NCBI RefSeq assembly: GCF_014652635.1
Contig: NZ_BMZE01000003.1
Location: forward strand, 124,001-188,000
Direction: 5' to 3'
From: Devosia pacifica
GTDB lineage: Bacteria > Pseudomonadota > Alphaproteobacteria > Rhizobiales > Devosiaceae
DNA: 64,000 nt
Positions 19,825-29,023 of the stretch are shown here, piece after piece (the first letter of the stretch is position 1; every line of letters starts with the position of its first letter). The notes below the pieces were generated by a model, which saw only the letters and a program-made list of their open reading frames with translations, had not been told where the DNA came from and made no database searches. A program made the position numbers and the translations under genes.

Positions 19825-21029
19825 GATTTTACCTCGACCGGTTTGGCGTGCGGCATCGGCAGATCGATCTCGGGGGTGCGAAACAGGCTTTCACGCAGAT
19901 GATCGAGACTGCTGGCAATCGTGCCGTATAGCCCGGCGCGGCTGCCCAATTCGCTCACCGTACAATGTGGCGGGCTTGGCATGCACAATGGCAGGAGCCG
20001 CTCGATGCGTTCCAGAAGTTCTGGGCGGGCACCGATGCTGCCGCCGAGGATAACCCGCTCCGGATCGACCACCGCCGACACGGCAAGAACCGCCTCTGCC
20101 ATGGTGCGGGCCACCGCGTCGAGCGTTGCCGATGCGATCGTATCGCCGCTTGCAATCCGATCAATGATTTCGCGCACGGTCAGCCCGGCCTCGCCTCCAG
20201 CTCCTTCATAGCGCTCGCGGATCGCGACCGAGCCAGCCGCGGTTTCCAACGCGCCTGCGCGGAAGGTGCGCCCGTCATAGGGATCGGCACCAATCGGCAA
20301 TGTCGAAATCTCGCCGGCGGCGCCGTGTGCGCCGCTGAGCACCCGCCGCTCATTGATGATGCCCATGCCGATACCAGTGCCTATGGCGATGAAGACGAAA
20401 TTGTCGACATTGCGCCCCTCGCCCATCCACTGCTCGCCCTTGGCCGCCATGTTGACGTCATTGCCGACATGGATATCGAAATTCACCTGCGTTGCCAGTG
20501 TATCGGCAAATCTCGTGCCCTCGAGACCGGCGATGTTGGGCACCATGAACAGACGTTGCGAGCGTGTATTGAAGGCACCAGGGATGCCGATCGTACCAAC
20601 GAGAAGACGCTCTACCGCCACGTTGGCGCGCTCGGCCAGCTGTCGGCTCATCCGCGCCAGTTGCGCAATGACGTGTTCTCCGCCGCGCGCATCTGTCGGC
20701 TCAATCATCTCGGTGAGAATGATGCCGTGCATGTCGGCGATGGCGGCCTGCACCTTCGTGCCGCCGACATCCGCGCCAAACACCAGCGCCCGCTCGGCGC
20801 AGATCTCGTAGGTTGCGGCGCTGCGTCCGACAGTCCCCTGAGTCCGGCCACTCTCGCGGACCCAGCCATCGCCCTCAAGCTCGCGAAACACTTCCGACAT
20901 CGTCTGTTTCGACAATCCGGTTAGCCGCGCAAGTTCTGCCCTACTCAGCGCCCCACGCTCCAGAAGCACGCGCATGACGGCACGCTGGGTCAGCTGTCGG
21001 GTCGTTGCGATCGCGGAGAGTGCATTCAT
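19821..21029 (-). CDS. ROK family transcriptional regulator (NagC-like)
   Basis: A 402-aa protein: N-terminal winged HTH (residues ~8-65, SRAELARLTGLSKQTMSEV) and a sugar-kinase-like ROK domain starting at GADVGGTKVQAAIAD. The usual ROK zinc motif (CxCGxxGC) is missing; the stretch after GAHGAAGEIS has no cysteines. It heads the nagB-ggt-ATPase operon and is divergent from the transporter genes, so it probably represses both in response to an amino sugar or its phosphate. Confidence 0.9.
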   Translation of the reverse strand: MNALSAIATTRQLTQRAVMRVLLERGALSRAELARLTGLSKQTMSEVFRELEGDGWVRESGRTQGTVGRSAATYEICAERALVFGADVGGTKVQAAIADMHGIILTEMIEPTDARGGEHVIAQLARMSRQLAERANVAVERLLVGTIGIPGAFNTRSQRLFMVPNIAGLEGTRFADTLATQVNFDIHVGNDVNMAAKGEQWMGEGRNVDNFVFIAIGTGIGMGIINERRVLSGAHGAAGEISTLPIGADPYDGRTFRAGALETAAGSVAIRERYEGAGGEAGLTVREIIDRIASGDTIASATLDAVARTMAEAVLAVSAVVDPERVILGGSIGARPELLERIERLLPLCMPSPPHCTVSELGSRAGLYGTIASSLDHLRESLFRTPEIDLPMPHAKPVEVKS

Positions 21030-21246
21030 ACGTAGGCGGCCTTATTAGTCTACCTTGCGAACAAATGAGCGAAGAAAATGACGCGCGTCAAGCTTTGCGC
21101 CCTGAAAAACCAGCGAAGAACTGCTCATTCCCGCGATGTTTGCATTTTAATTCGTTCGCCAACTTTACAAATGGAAGGCGTTGTGTTTCGGTTCTAGTCA
21201 GGCGGAGAGTGAGCGCGTGGGGCGCTCCAGCCAGATTGGGGAACCA

Positions 21247-22746
21247 ATGAACGCTTCGAAAAAGCTCATGGTGGCGGCAAGCCTACTTGCGCTCACCATG
21301 TCGGCTGCAAGCGCGCAAAGCCTGCGCGTCGGCCTTCAAGACGATCCGGATACACTCGATCCGGCAACAGGTGGCACCTATACCGGACGTATCGTGTTTG
21401 ACGCGCTTTGCGACAAACTCGTCGATATCGATGCCAATCTCGAGATTGTTCCGCAGCTCGCGACCGAGTGGTCTTGGAACGACGACAATACCGAACTGAC
21501 GATGTCGCTGCGCGATGACGTCACATTCCACGATGGCACGCCGTTCAATGCCGAGGCCGTCGCCTTCAATATCGAGCGCATGCAAACGCTTGAGGACTCG
21601 CGCCGCAGCAGTGAGCTGTCGCCGATCGCGAGCGCCGAAGTGGTTGACGAATACACCGTCATCCTGAAGCTCGACGCACCGTTTGCGCCGCTTCTGTCGG
21701 TGCTGTCTGACCGCGCCGGTATGATGGTCTCTCCTGAGGCTGCACAAGGCGAAGGCGAGTTCTCCGCAGCACCTGTCTGCTCGGGCCCGTACCAGTTCGT
21801 TGACCGCAGCGCGCGTGACTCAATCACGCTCGAAAAGTACGACGGTTACTGGAATGCCGACGAAATCGGTTACGAGGAGATCGAATACCAGATCATCCCG
21901 GACTCGACGGTGCGTCTGTCGCGCCTTCAGGCCGGCGACCTCGACGTTGCAGAACGCGTCGCGCCGACCGACCTCGAGACTGTTCGCAATGATGCCGACC
22001 TCGAATTGCACACCGCACCCGGCCTGGCCGTGTCGCACCTGTTCGTCAATGTCGGTGAAGATGGCGGCATTCTTGCCGATAGCCCGCAATTGCGCGAAGC
22101 GCTTGAGCTGTCGATCGACCGCAATGCCATCAACCAGGTGGCGTTCAACGGCGAATTCACTGCCGACAATCAGATGATCCCGCCGTCCAGCATCTATTAC
22201 AGCTCCGAGCATCCAATGCCTGAGCGCGATGCCGAGGCCGCACGGGCATTGATCGAAGAGTCCGGCGAGACCAATCCGGCAATCGAGATCACCTACGAAA
22301 ACTCGCTGACGGACGGGCGCGTCGCGCAGATCCTGCAGCAGATGATCCAGGAAGCCGGCTTCACCGTCGAGCTGCTGCCGCTAGAGACATCTTCGGCCAT
22401 CGAGCGCTATCTCGCCGGTAATTTCGAGCTGTATATCGGCAACTGGAGCGGTCGTGCGGATCCGGATCCGACGCTTTACACCTTCTTTGGTTCGGACGGC
22501 AGCCAGAACCTCAATGGATATGTTTCCGAAGAACTGGACGAAGTGCTGATTGCAGCGCGTCAGGAACTCGACACCGAGGCACGCCAGGCGCTTTATACCG
22601 AAGCGGCTGAAATCTACCTGACGGATCGCCCGACGATTCCGCTGTATCACCCGACCTGGTTCTACGGAGCCCGCGCCGAGGTCGAGGGAATCGACATCTA
22701 TCCCGACGGCATCCTGCGCGTAACCGGCGTCAAGCCGGCAGAATAA
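21247..22746 (+). CDS. ABC transporter substrate-binding protein, family 5 (peptide type)
   Basis: A 499-aa periplasmic binding protein of the DppA/OppA/NikA class. A Sec signal peptide covers residues 1-23 with cleavage after ASA; the mature part starts QSLRVGLQDDPDTLDPATGG. The conserved ATEWSWNDDNTELTMSLRDDVTFHDG and ARALIEES segments are present. The start at 21247 follows GGGGA. It feeds the permeases that follow and lies opposite the ROK-nagB operon across a 217-bp intergenic region. Confidence 0.92.
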   Translation: MNASKKLMVAASLLALTMSAASAQSLRVGLQDDPDTLDPATGGTYTGRIVFDALCDKLVDIDANLEIVPQLATEWSWNDDNTELTMSLRDDVTFHDGTPFNAEAVAFNIERMQTLEDSRRSSELSPIASAEVVDEYTVILKLDAPFAPLLSVLSDRAGMMVSPEAAQGEGEFSAAPVCSGPYQFVDRSARDSITLEKYDGYWNADEIGYEEIEYQIIPDSTVRLSRLQAGDLDVAERVAPTDLETVRNDADLELHTAPGLAVSHLFVNVGEDGGILADSPQLREALELSIDRNAINQVAFNGEFTADNQMIPPSSIYYSSEHPMPERDAEAARALIEESGETNPAIEITYENSLTDGRVAQILQQMIQEAGFTVELLPLETSSAIERYLAGNFELYIGNWSGRADPDPTLYTFFGSDGSQNLNGYVSEELDEVLIAARQELDTEARQALYTEAAEIYLTDRPTIPLYHPTWFYGARAEVEGIDIYPDGILRVTGVKPAE

Positions 22747-22754
22747 ATCTGATC

Positions 22755-22778
22755 CGGGGCCCGGCCTGCCGGGCCCCG
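22755..22778 (+). terminator. Intercistronic hairpin after the binding-protein gene
   Basis: A perfect 10-bp stem (cggggcccgg/ccgggccccg) with a 4-nt loop lies between the binding-protein and permease genes, with no T run. Such hairpins commonly raise the level of binding protein relative to permease. Confidence 0.65.
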
Positions 22779-22809
22779 AATTCCCGCGACATCCGAGGTC
22801 GGATCTTCA

Positions 22810-23751
22810 ATGCTCAGCTTCATTCTACGGCGACTTCTGATCTCGATACCGACATTGCTCCTGGTGTCGGTGATGGTGTTTTTGCTGCTCAAGCTGCTGC
22901 CGGGCGATCCGGCGCTGGCTCTGGCAGGCCAGGAGCCGGACCCCGAAGTCATAGAGTTTATCCGGGCCAAGTACGGGCTCGACCAACCGCTTCCGGTTCA
23001 ATATGTCACCTGGCTTGGCGGCATCCTTCAAGGCGATTTCGGCACTTCGATCCGCACGCGCTTACCGATCGGCGAGATGATCGCCGAGCGCCTGCCCGTC
23101 ACCTTGCAATTGTCGCTGCAGGCAATGGTGATCGCTCTGCTCATTGGCATTCCTGCCGGCGTCGTCGCCGCCATCAAACGCGGCACCTTCATCGACTATA
23201 CGGTCAGCCTGATCGGGCTCGGCGGCCTGTCGATACCAAGTTTCTGGCTCGGCATCATGCTGATCCTGTTCTTCGCGGTTTCGCTCGGATGGTTGCCGAG
23301 CGGTGGCTATGTCAGCTTTGTCGAAAGCCCAATAGACAATCTGCGCTATACGCTCTTACCGAGCCTTGTGCTTGGCACGGCGGCAGCCGCGATTGTCATG
23401 CGCCACACCCGTTCGTCAATGATATCTGTCCTGAAGCAGGACTTTATCCGGACCGCCCGGGCCAAGGGGCTAAAGGAGAACATCGTCGTTATCCGACATG
23501 CGCTGCGCAACGGACTGATCCCTGTGGTTACCACGAGCACGTTGCATCTCGGCGAACTGCTCTCTGGCGCCGTTTTGACCGAACAGGTGTTCGGCATCCC
23601 CGGGTTTGGCAAGATGATCGTCGATGGCGTTTTTAGCCGGGACTATGCTGTCGTTCAGGCAGTGGTGATGTGCTCTGCGGTGATTTTCATCCTGTTGAGC
23701 CTGATCGCCGATATCGCCTATGTCATTCTCAGCCCGAGGTTGCGCTCATGA
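22810..23751 (+). CDS. ABC transporter permease, DppB/GsiC type
   Basis: A 313-aa inner-membrane permease with six helices. N-terminal LRRLLISIPTLLLVS, the DPALALAGQEPDPEVIEFIRAKYGLDQPLPVQY segment and the EAA-like loop (ARAKGLKENIVVIRHALRNGLIPVVT) are typical of the DppB family. It pairs with the DppC-type permease, whose start overlaps its stop by 4 bp. Confidence 0.92.
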   Translation: MLSFILRRLLISIPTLLLVSVMVFLLLKLLPGDPALALAGQEPDPEVIEFIRAKYGLDQPLPVQYVTWLGGILQGDFGTSIRTRLPIGEMIAERLPVTLQLSLQAMVIALLIGIPAGVVAAIKRGTFIDYTVSLIGLGGLSIPSFWLGIMLILFFAVSLGWLPSGGYVSFVESPIDNLRYTLLPSLVLGTAAAAIVMRHTRSSMISVLKQDFIRTARAKGLKENIVVIRHALRNGLIPVVTTSTLHLGELLSGAVLTEQVFGIPGFGKMIVDGVFSRDYAVVQAVVMCSAVIFILLSLIADIAYVILSPRLRS

Positions 23752-24623
23752 GCGATACCGCCGCGCCTCTCGCCGCACCGCGCGCCGCCCGCAAATCCGG
23801 CATCCGCCGCGCCCTCAGCCATCCGAGTACTATTATCGGCGGCACATTGGTTCTATTCTTCTGCCTTGTCGCGATCTTCGCGCCGCTGATCGCGCCGTTC
23901 GATCCGACAGCCTCGAACTGGGGTCTGGTCCGTCAGGCTCCGTCGGCCGCACATTGGTTTGGCACCGATGACCTCGGACGTGACGTGCTATCACGTGTAA
24001 TCTACGGGGCACGCGCTTCACTTGCTGCCGGTATTATCGCCGTCGCCATAGCCATAGCCCTCGGTGTGCCGCTGGGACTGATCGCGGGTTACTTTGGCGG
24101 CATCGTCGATATGGTGATCTCCCGCATTACCGATGCACTTCTGGCGGTTCCGTTTCTGGTGCTGGCTATTGCGCTCGCTGCGTTTCTCGGTGCGAGCCTT
24201 CAGAATGCGATGATCGCGATTGGCGTTTCGGCGACACCGATTTTCATTCGCCTGACACGTGGGCAGGTGCTGTCGATCCGCAATGAAGACTACGTGACGG
24301 CAGTGCGTGCGTTGGGCGTGCGTGACCGGCACATCATCATGTCGCACATCCTGCCCAATGTTCTGGCGCCGATCGTCGTTCAAGGGACAATCACGATGGC
24401 GGTCGCGGTGCTTGCTGAAGCGAGCTTGGCGTTTCTTGGGCTCGGTCAGCGCCCGCCAGCGCCCTCATGGGGCAGCATGCTCGACATTTCGCGCCAGTTC
24501 CTCACCGAGGCTCCGTGGATGTCAGTATGGCCGGGTGTTGCGATCATCGCCGTGGTGTTGGGCTTCAACCTGTTGGGCGATGGCCTCAACGACACCCTGA
24601 CCCCACAGCAGGACGGTGACTGA
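23748..24623 (+). CDS. ABC transporter permease, DppC/GsiD type
   Basis: A 291-aa permease with an N-terminal cytoplasmic stretch, six helices, the HWFGTDDLGRDVLSRVIYGAR signature and the EAA loop (VRALGVRDRHIIMSHILPN). Start at 23748 overlaps the previous stop (ATGA). With the DppB-type partner and the fused ATPase on the other strand it makes a complete peptide-type importer. Confidence 0.92.
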   Translation: MSDTAAPLAAPRAARKSGIRRALSHPSTIIGGTLVLFFCLVAIFAPLIAPFDPTASNWGLVRQAPSAAHWFGTDDLGRDVLSRVIYGARASLAAGIIAVAIAIALGVPLGLIAGYFGGIVDMVISRITDALLAVPFLVLAIALAAFLGASLQNAMIAIGVSATPIFIRLTRGQVLSIRNEDYVTAVRALGVRDRHIIMSHILPNVLAPIVVQGTITMAVAVLAEASLAFLGLGQRPPAPSWGSMLDISRQFLTEAPWMSVWPGVAIIAVVLGFNLLGDGLNDTLTPQQDGD

Positions 24624-24664
24624 TCGCCATGATTATTCTTCTCAAGCGTTCTGGCAATCAATAA

Positions 24665-25000
24665 CCGAACCTCTTTGCTGCCCGCGACATACGTTTCGGG
24701 CTTCGCCGGAACACCTCTGATGTCGTACCTGCAACTCTTGGGACCGGCACGACAACGTCTGGGTGCGTGCGCGCGACGGTTCTCGATGCCTTTTCGCTGA
24801 ATTATCGGGTGACCGTGGTCGAAGACGGTTGCTTTGATCGGGCGCAGGCCAACCACGCCATCAACCTTTGTGACATGCACGCCAAATACGCCAATGTCAT
24901 GCCGTCAGAAGAGGTGATCTCCTACTTCAACGGGCTTAGCCAGGGAATGTTCGACCTTCCTTCGGGTGCCGGCATGGAACGCATGGAAGCGGCGGAATAG
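24665..25000 (+). pseudogene. Remnant of an isochorismatase-family hydrolase
   Basis: The frame open from 24665 to the stop at 25000 encodes the C-terminal half of an isochorismatase-fold amidohydrolase. It contains TTTSGCVRATVLDAF, with the family's catalytic Cys, then VVEDGCFDR and DMHAKYANVMPSEEV, as in N-carbamoylsarcosine amidase-like enzymes. The N-terminal half with the catalytic Asp and Lys is missing: the stretch between the permease stop and 24665 has no matching sequence. Only a short internal GTG start would remain, so I call it a decayed gene. It probably once belonged to the transporter operon. Confidence 0.7.
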
Positions 25001-25015
25001 AAGCGCAACAATTCA

Positions 25016-25036
25016 GCTGCCGCCACAGGCGGCAGC
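25016..25036. terminator. Hairpin between the remnant and the UgpC-type gene
   Basis: A perfect 9-bp stem (gctgccgcc/ggcggcagc) with a 3-nt loop sits between two convergent transcripts. No T run follows on either strand. Confidence 0.45.
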
Positions 25037-25076
25037 ATCCGCGATATGATGCGTGCTGCCCATAACAAGAGGTGCG

Positions 25077-26144
25077 CTATAGGATGTGTCTGCGACCGCT
25101 TTCCGGATCGAACAAATGAACTGCCGCGCTGTCGGTTGTCAGCCGGACGGTTGAACCGGGCGCTAGATCGAGGCGTTCTCGGAAGACGCCGACGATCTCA
25201 TCGCCACCGAGCGTGAGGTGCACCTGGGTCTCCGAGCCGGCCGGTTCGATGATCTGCACTTCAGCCTCAGCGCCCACGCCGGGTTCGGTGACGACATGCA
25301 GATGTTCCGGGCGCACGCCATACACAACGTCCTTGCCCTCGAGGCCCTCGGGCGCCACGCCAAGCGGTAACGTAACGCCCTTGGTGCTGACAAACGCGCC
25401 ATTCTCGATGCGGCCGTGAACGAAGTTCATCGCCGGCGAGCCGATGAAACCGGCAACGAACATGTTGGCGGGAAGGTCGTACAGTTCGAGCGGCGGACCG
25501 GCCTGCTCGATGCGCCCTTCGTTCATCAGAACGATCACGTCTGCCATGGTCAGCGCTTCGATCTGATCGTGCGTGACGTAGAGCATGGTGGTGCGCAGCC
25601 GCTGATGCAACGACTTGATTTCCGTACGCATCTGCACGCGCAGCTTGGCGTCGAGGTTCGATAGTGGCTCATCGAACAGGAACACCTTCGGGTCACGAAC
25701 GATGGCGCGGCCCATGGCGACACGCTGGCGCTGACCACCCGACAATTGCGCCGGACGGCGCTCGAGCAGCGGCGTAAGCCCAAGAATCTCCGCCGCCTGC
25801 TCGACCTTCTTGCGGATCTCCGCTTTCGGGATTTTCTTGAGCTTGAGCGAAAAGCCCATGTTCTGCGCAACGGTCATGTGCGGATAAAGCGCATAGTTCT
25901 GGAACACCATGGCTATGTCGCGCTCCTTGGGCGGCACCGCGTTCATCAGGTCGTCGCCTACCTTGATATCGCCGCCAGATATTGTTTCCAGCCCGGCGAT
26001 CATACGCAACAGCGTGGACTTGCCGCAGCCCGATGGCCCCACCAGCACCACGAACTGCCCATCGTCCACGTCGATCGAGATGCCCTTGAGCACATCGGTT
26101 TTTCCAAAGCTCTTGCGCACATTGCGGATGTCGACAGAGGCCAT
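25077..26144 (-). CDS. Carbohydrate ABC transporter ATPase (UgpC/MsmK type)
   Basis: A 355-aa ATPase: Walker A GPSGCGKST, signature [14 protein letters not shown], Walker B VFLFDEPLSNLDA, switch His in YVTHDQIEA, and a C-terminal TOBE/MalK-like regulatory domain from about residue 240. Such ATPases drive sugar importers of the MalFGK type. It is the last gene of the operon that starts at 33241, 41 bp after the oxidoreductase gene. Confidence 0.93.
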   Translation of the reverse strand: MASVDIRNVRKSFGKTDVLKGISIDVDDGQFVVLVGPSGCGKSTLLRMIAGLETISGGDIKVGDDLMNAVPPKERDIAMVFQNYALYPHMTVAQNMGFSLKLKKIPKAEIRKKVEQAAEILGLTPLLERRPAQLSGGQRQRVAMGRAIVRDPKVFLFDEPLSNLDAKLRVQMRTEIKSLHQRLRTTMLYVTHDQIEALTMADVIVLMNEGRIEQAGPPLELYDLPANMFVAGFIGSPAMNFVHGRIENGAFVSTKGVTLPLGVAPEGLEGKDVVYGVRPEHLHVVTEPGVGAEAEVQIIEPAGSETQVHLTLGGDEIVGVFRERLDLAPGSTVRLTTDSAAVHLFDPESGRRHIL

Positions 26145-26185
26145 GTCATTTCCTCGTTTGGCGCGCTGAGGCGCGCATTGTTGGT

Positions 26186-27295
26186 TCAGCCGAGAAGCGC
26201 TGCGATGTCGCGCAGCAAGGCCGCGTCGCGTCCGGCGCCAGCACCGTCCGACAGCACCGGCTCACCGCCGGCAATCGCCGCCGCAAAGCCTTTGAGCTCA
26301 CGCGAGAACGCCGATGGGCCCTTCGGTGCAATGGTTTCGACGGCGACCGCATTGTCGGGGGCGCTGGTGGTGATCGTCAGGCGCGCCAACTCGCCCTTGC
26401 GATAGGGGGGCGGGAAATCGATGCGCAGGCTCCCCTTGTCGCCATAGATCTCGACCCATTCCTGATAGTCGGGGAAATTGGTCAACCAGTTCCATGAGAT
26501 CACCCAATCCGGGCCGTTCTCGATGGCTCCGAGGATCTGCATTTTCGGCGGTTCGCTGCGCGCGCTGCCCGGCGCATCCTGGTGCGCTGAAACGAGGCGG
26601 GTTGCATCGTCGGGGAACAGTGCGCGCAGGACCGAGGTCTGATGGCAGACCGAGCCGTGCAGCACATTGCGGAACAGCACCGGGTCGAGCCCTGCCTGTC
26701 CGGAGATGGCCGCGCTGACTTCTGCCTGGTTCTCGGCGCGGGCCGCCTCGATGGCATCTGCCGATACATCTGAGAAGCGCTTGATGGCTAGGTCGTCTGT
26801 CTGGCGCTCGTCGGAGGGGTGCAGCACCGTCATCCGGACCAAATGCAGCGGTCCAATTGCATCGAACGCTTCGCGCGCCAGAGCAATAGCCGGCTCGTAC
26901 ATCTTCATATAGCCAACCTGCAGCACCAGCCCGTTTTCGGCGGCAAATGCTGCATCGCGTGCGGCGATCTCGGGATCGTAGCTGTAGGGCTTTTCGGCGA
27001 ACACGTGCTTGCCGGCGTCAAGCGCCTGACGGGCCACGGTCGAGTGCGCACCCGGTGTGCAGATCAGCACCGCGTCGACGTCAGGATCTGCGATCACCGC
27101 ACCGAAATCGGTGGTGTGGCGGGCGCCCGTATCGGCACCGATGGCCGCTGCAAGCTCGGCTGAAACGTCACACACATGAGCAATGGTGAACCGGTCGCGC
27201 AGGCTCGCGAGCAGGTTCGGCATGTGCTGGCTCTGGGTGATCAGCCCGAGCCCGATAATGCCAAGCCGGATGGGTTTGGAGGAAGTGCTGGTCAT
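26186..27295 (-). CDS. Gfo/Idh/MocA family oxidoreductase
   Basis: A 369-aa NAD(P)-dependent sugar oxidoreductase. The N-terminal Rossmann fold has GIIGLGLITQSQH, and the AEKPYSYD motif with the catalytic Lys is at about 98-105. A C-terminal alpha/beta domain follows. The family oxidises or epimerises sugars and sugar alcohols. It overlaps the permease upstream by 4 bp. The exact substrate cannot be read from sequence. Confidence 0.9.
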   Translation of the reverse strand: MTSTSSKPIRLGIIGLGLITQSQHMPNLLASLRDRFTIAHVCDVSAELAAAIGADTGARHTTDFGAVIADPDVDAVLICTPGAHSTVARQALDAGKHVFAEKPYSYDPEIAARDAAFAAENGLVLQVGYMKMYEPAIALAREAFDAIGPLHLVRMTVLHPSDERQTDDLAIKRFSDVSADAIEAARAENQAEVSAAISGQAGLDPVLFRNVLHGSVCHQTSVLRALFPDDATRLVSAHQDAPGSARSEPPKMQILGAIENGPDWVISWNWLTNFPDYQEWVEIYGDKGSLRIDFPPPYRKGELARLTITTSAPDNAVAVETIAPKGPSAFSRELKGFAAAIAGGEPVLSDGAGAGRDAALLRDIAALLG

Positions 27296-28101
27296 TTGAC
27301 GGCCCCTTCGAGCAGTCCTTGCATGAACCGCCGTTGCAGGAAGAAATAGGCAACCACCACGGGCAGCGCGACGAGCACTGCTGCGGCAGCGATAACCTGT
27401 GGTTCGGTGGTGCGCTCATTACCGGCGAAGAACGACAGCGACAGCGGTGCGGTCTGAACGGCGACGTTGTCGGGCATCAGCACCAGTGCCAGCATGAATT
27501 CGTTCCAGGTGAACAGGAACACCAGGCAGCTCAGCGTCAGCACCGCGCTCATGCCGATTGGCGCATAGATGTGGCGCAGGATCTCGAATTCGCTGGCGCC
27601 ATCGAGCGAGGCGGCTTCCGACAGGCTCTCTGGCAATTGCGCGTAGTAGTTCGCCATCCAGAACGTTGCGAGAGGGAACGAACTGGCGATTTGCGGCAGG
27701 ATCAGCGCCCAGTAGCTGTTGAGCAGCCCGGTCGAGGCGAAGAGGTTGTAGAGCGGAATGATGCGCGCTTCAGAGGGCAGAACGAGCCCGATCATCAACA
27801 GCGCGAACACCGCGACCCGCCATTCGAACTTGAGAACCGAGAGCACGTAGCCGGCAAGCATCGCCGCTATGGCCGTTGCGACGACGACGGCGAAAGCCAC
27901 GATTGCGCTGTTGAGAAGCGAGCGCGAAAACCCGCCGCGCGTCCATGCCGAGATGAAGTTTTCGAGCGTCCAACCTTCGGCGCCGCTTCCCGGCGCAGGC
28001 GTCAACGCCTGCAGGATGATCGAGACAAACGGGTAGAGTGCGATCAGCGCCCCGATCAGCAGAATTGCATGGCCAAAGACGACTTCTTTCTTGGATTCCA
28101 T
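27292..28101 (-). CDS. Carbohydrate ABC transporter permease (MalG type)
   Basis: A 269-aa permease with six helices and the EAA loop (SEAASLDGASEFEILRHIYAPI) of MalG-like proteins. It starts one base after the MalF-type permease stop and overlaps the oxidoreductase by 4 bp, so it is inside a tight operon. Confidence 0.92.
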   Translation of the reverse strand: MESKKEVVFGHAILLIGALIALYPFVSIILQALTPAPGSGAEGWTLENFISAWTRGGFSRSLLNSAIVAFAVVVATAIAAMLAGYVLSVLKFEWRVAVFALLMIGLVLPSEARIIPLYNLFASTGLLNSYWALILPQIASSFPLATFWMANYYAQLPESLSEAASLDGASEFEILRHIYAPIGMSAVLTLSCLVFLFTWNEFMLALVLMPDNVAVQTAPLSLSFFAGNERTTEPQVIAAAAVLVALPVVVAYFFLQRRFMQGLLEGAVK

Positions 28102-28102
28102 G

Positions 28103-29023
28103 TCAGTATCTCCGCCTCAGGCCAATTGTGATCGAAGCGGTCAGCACCAGGATCAGCGCTGTCAGCACGACGCTTGCCGCCGCAGCGAAGCCGACATTGC
28201 GGGTGATAAAGGCGCCTTCATAAATGAGATAGCTCGGGACCAGGGTCTCTGTGCCGGGGCCGCCAGCCGTGGTGTTCCAGACAATGTCGAAATTGCGCAG
28301 CGCATTGGTGACGGTCAGGATCAGGGCAATCGAGATTTCGCCGCGCAGACCCGGCAGCGTTACAGCGAGAAACTCCTGGACGGGTCCGGCGCCATCGAGA
28401 CGCGCCGCTTCATAAAGCTGGGTGTCGATCTTTTGCGCACCGCCGATAAACAGCACCATGCACAAGCCGAAATTGATCCAGGTGCCGATCAGCCCGACAG
28501 AGGCCAGTGCGGTATCGAAGTCACCGAGCCAGGCGCGGGTCAGGAACCCCATGCCGAGCAGTTCGAGCACCGCGTTGATCGGGCCATCATAGGCATAGAT
28601 CCAGCGCCATGCGACAGCGACGACAACGGTTGCGAGAATCTGCGGCAAGAACAGAACGGTGCGAAAAATCGCCAGCAGGCGAATGCGCACGCGCGTCATG
28701 ATCGCAACGATCAGCAGGCCGATCAGGACCGGCAGGATTGCGTAAAAGACGATCATCACCAGGCCGTGCCCGAAGATCGTCAGGGTCAGCGGATCGGTGA
28801 ACAGTTCGAGATAGTTTCTGAGCCCGATCCAGCGCATGTCGGTGATCCCGTCCCAGCGAAAGAACGAGAAATATGCGGTCTGTGCGATCGGCCAGAGGCA
28901 GAATGCTGCGTAAAGGAGGAAGCCTGGCACCAGATACAGGAAGTGACCGGCGCGCGGTACGCGCCGGTTTTCTGCGGGCCCCTCAGGGGCCCGCTCGTCG
29001 TTGAGGTGATCAACCGTGCTCAT
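28103..29023 (-). CDS. Carbohydrate ABC transporter permease (MalF type)
   Basis: A 306-aa permease with six helices and the EAA-type loop (YEAARLDGAGPVQEFLAVTLPGL). The start at 29023 overlaps the binding-protein stop (ATGA), which excludes the longer frame beginning at 29056. It forms the membrane pore with the MalG-type partner. Confidence 0.92.
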   Translation of the reverse strand: MSTVDHLNDERAPEGPAENRRVPRAGHFLYLVPGFLLYAAFCLWPIAQTAYFSFFRWDGITDMRWIGLRNYLELFTDPLTLTIFGHGLVMIVFYAILPVLIGLLIVAIMTRVRIRLLAIFRTVLFLPQILATVVVAVAWRWIYAYDGPINAVLELLGMGFLTRAWLGDFDTALASVGLIGTWINFGLCMVLFIGGAQKIDTQLYEAARLDGAGPVQEFLAVTLPGLRGEISIALILTVTNALRNFDIVWNTTAGGPGTETLVPSYLIYEGAFITRNVGFAAAASVVLTALILVLTASITIGLRRRY

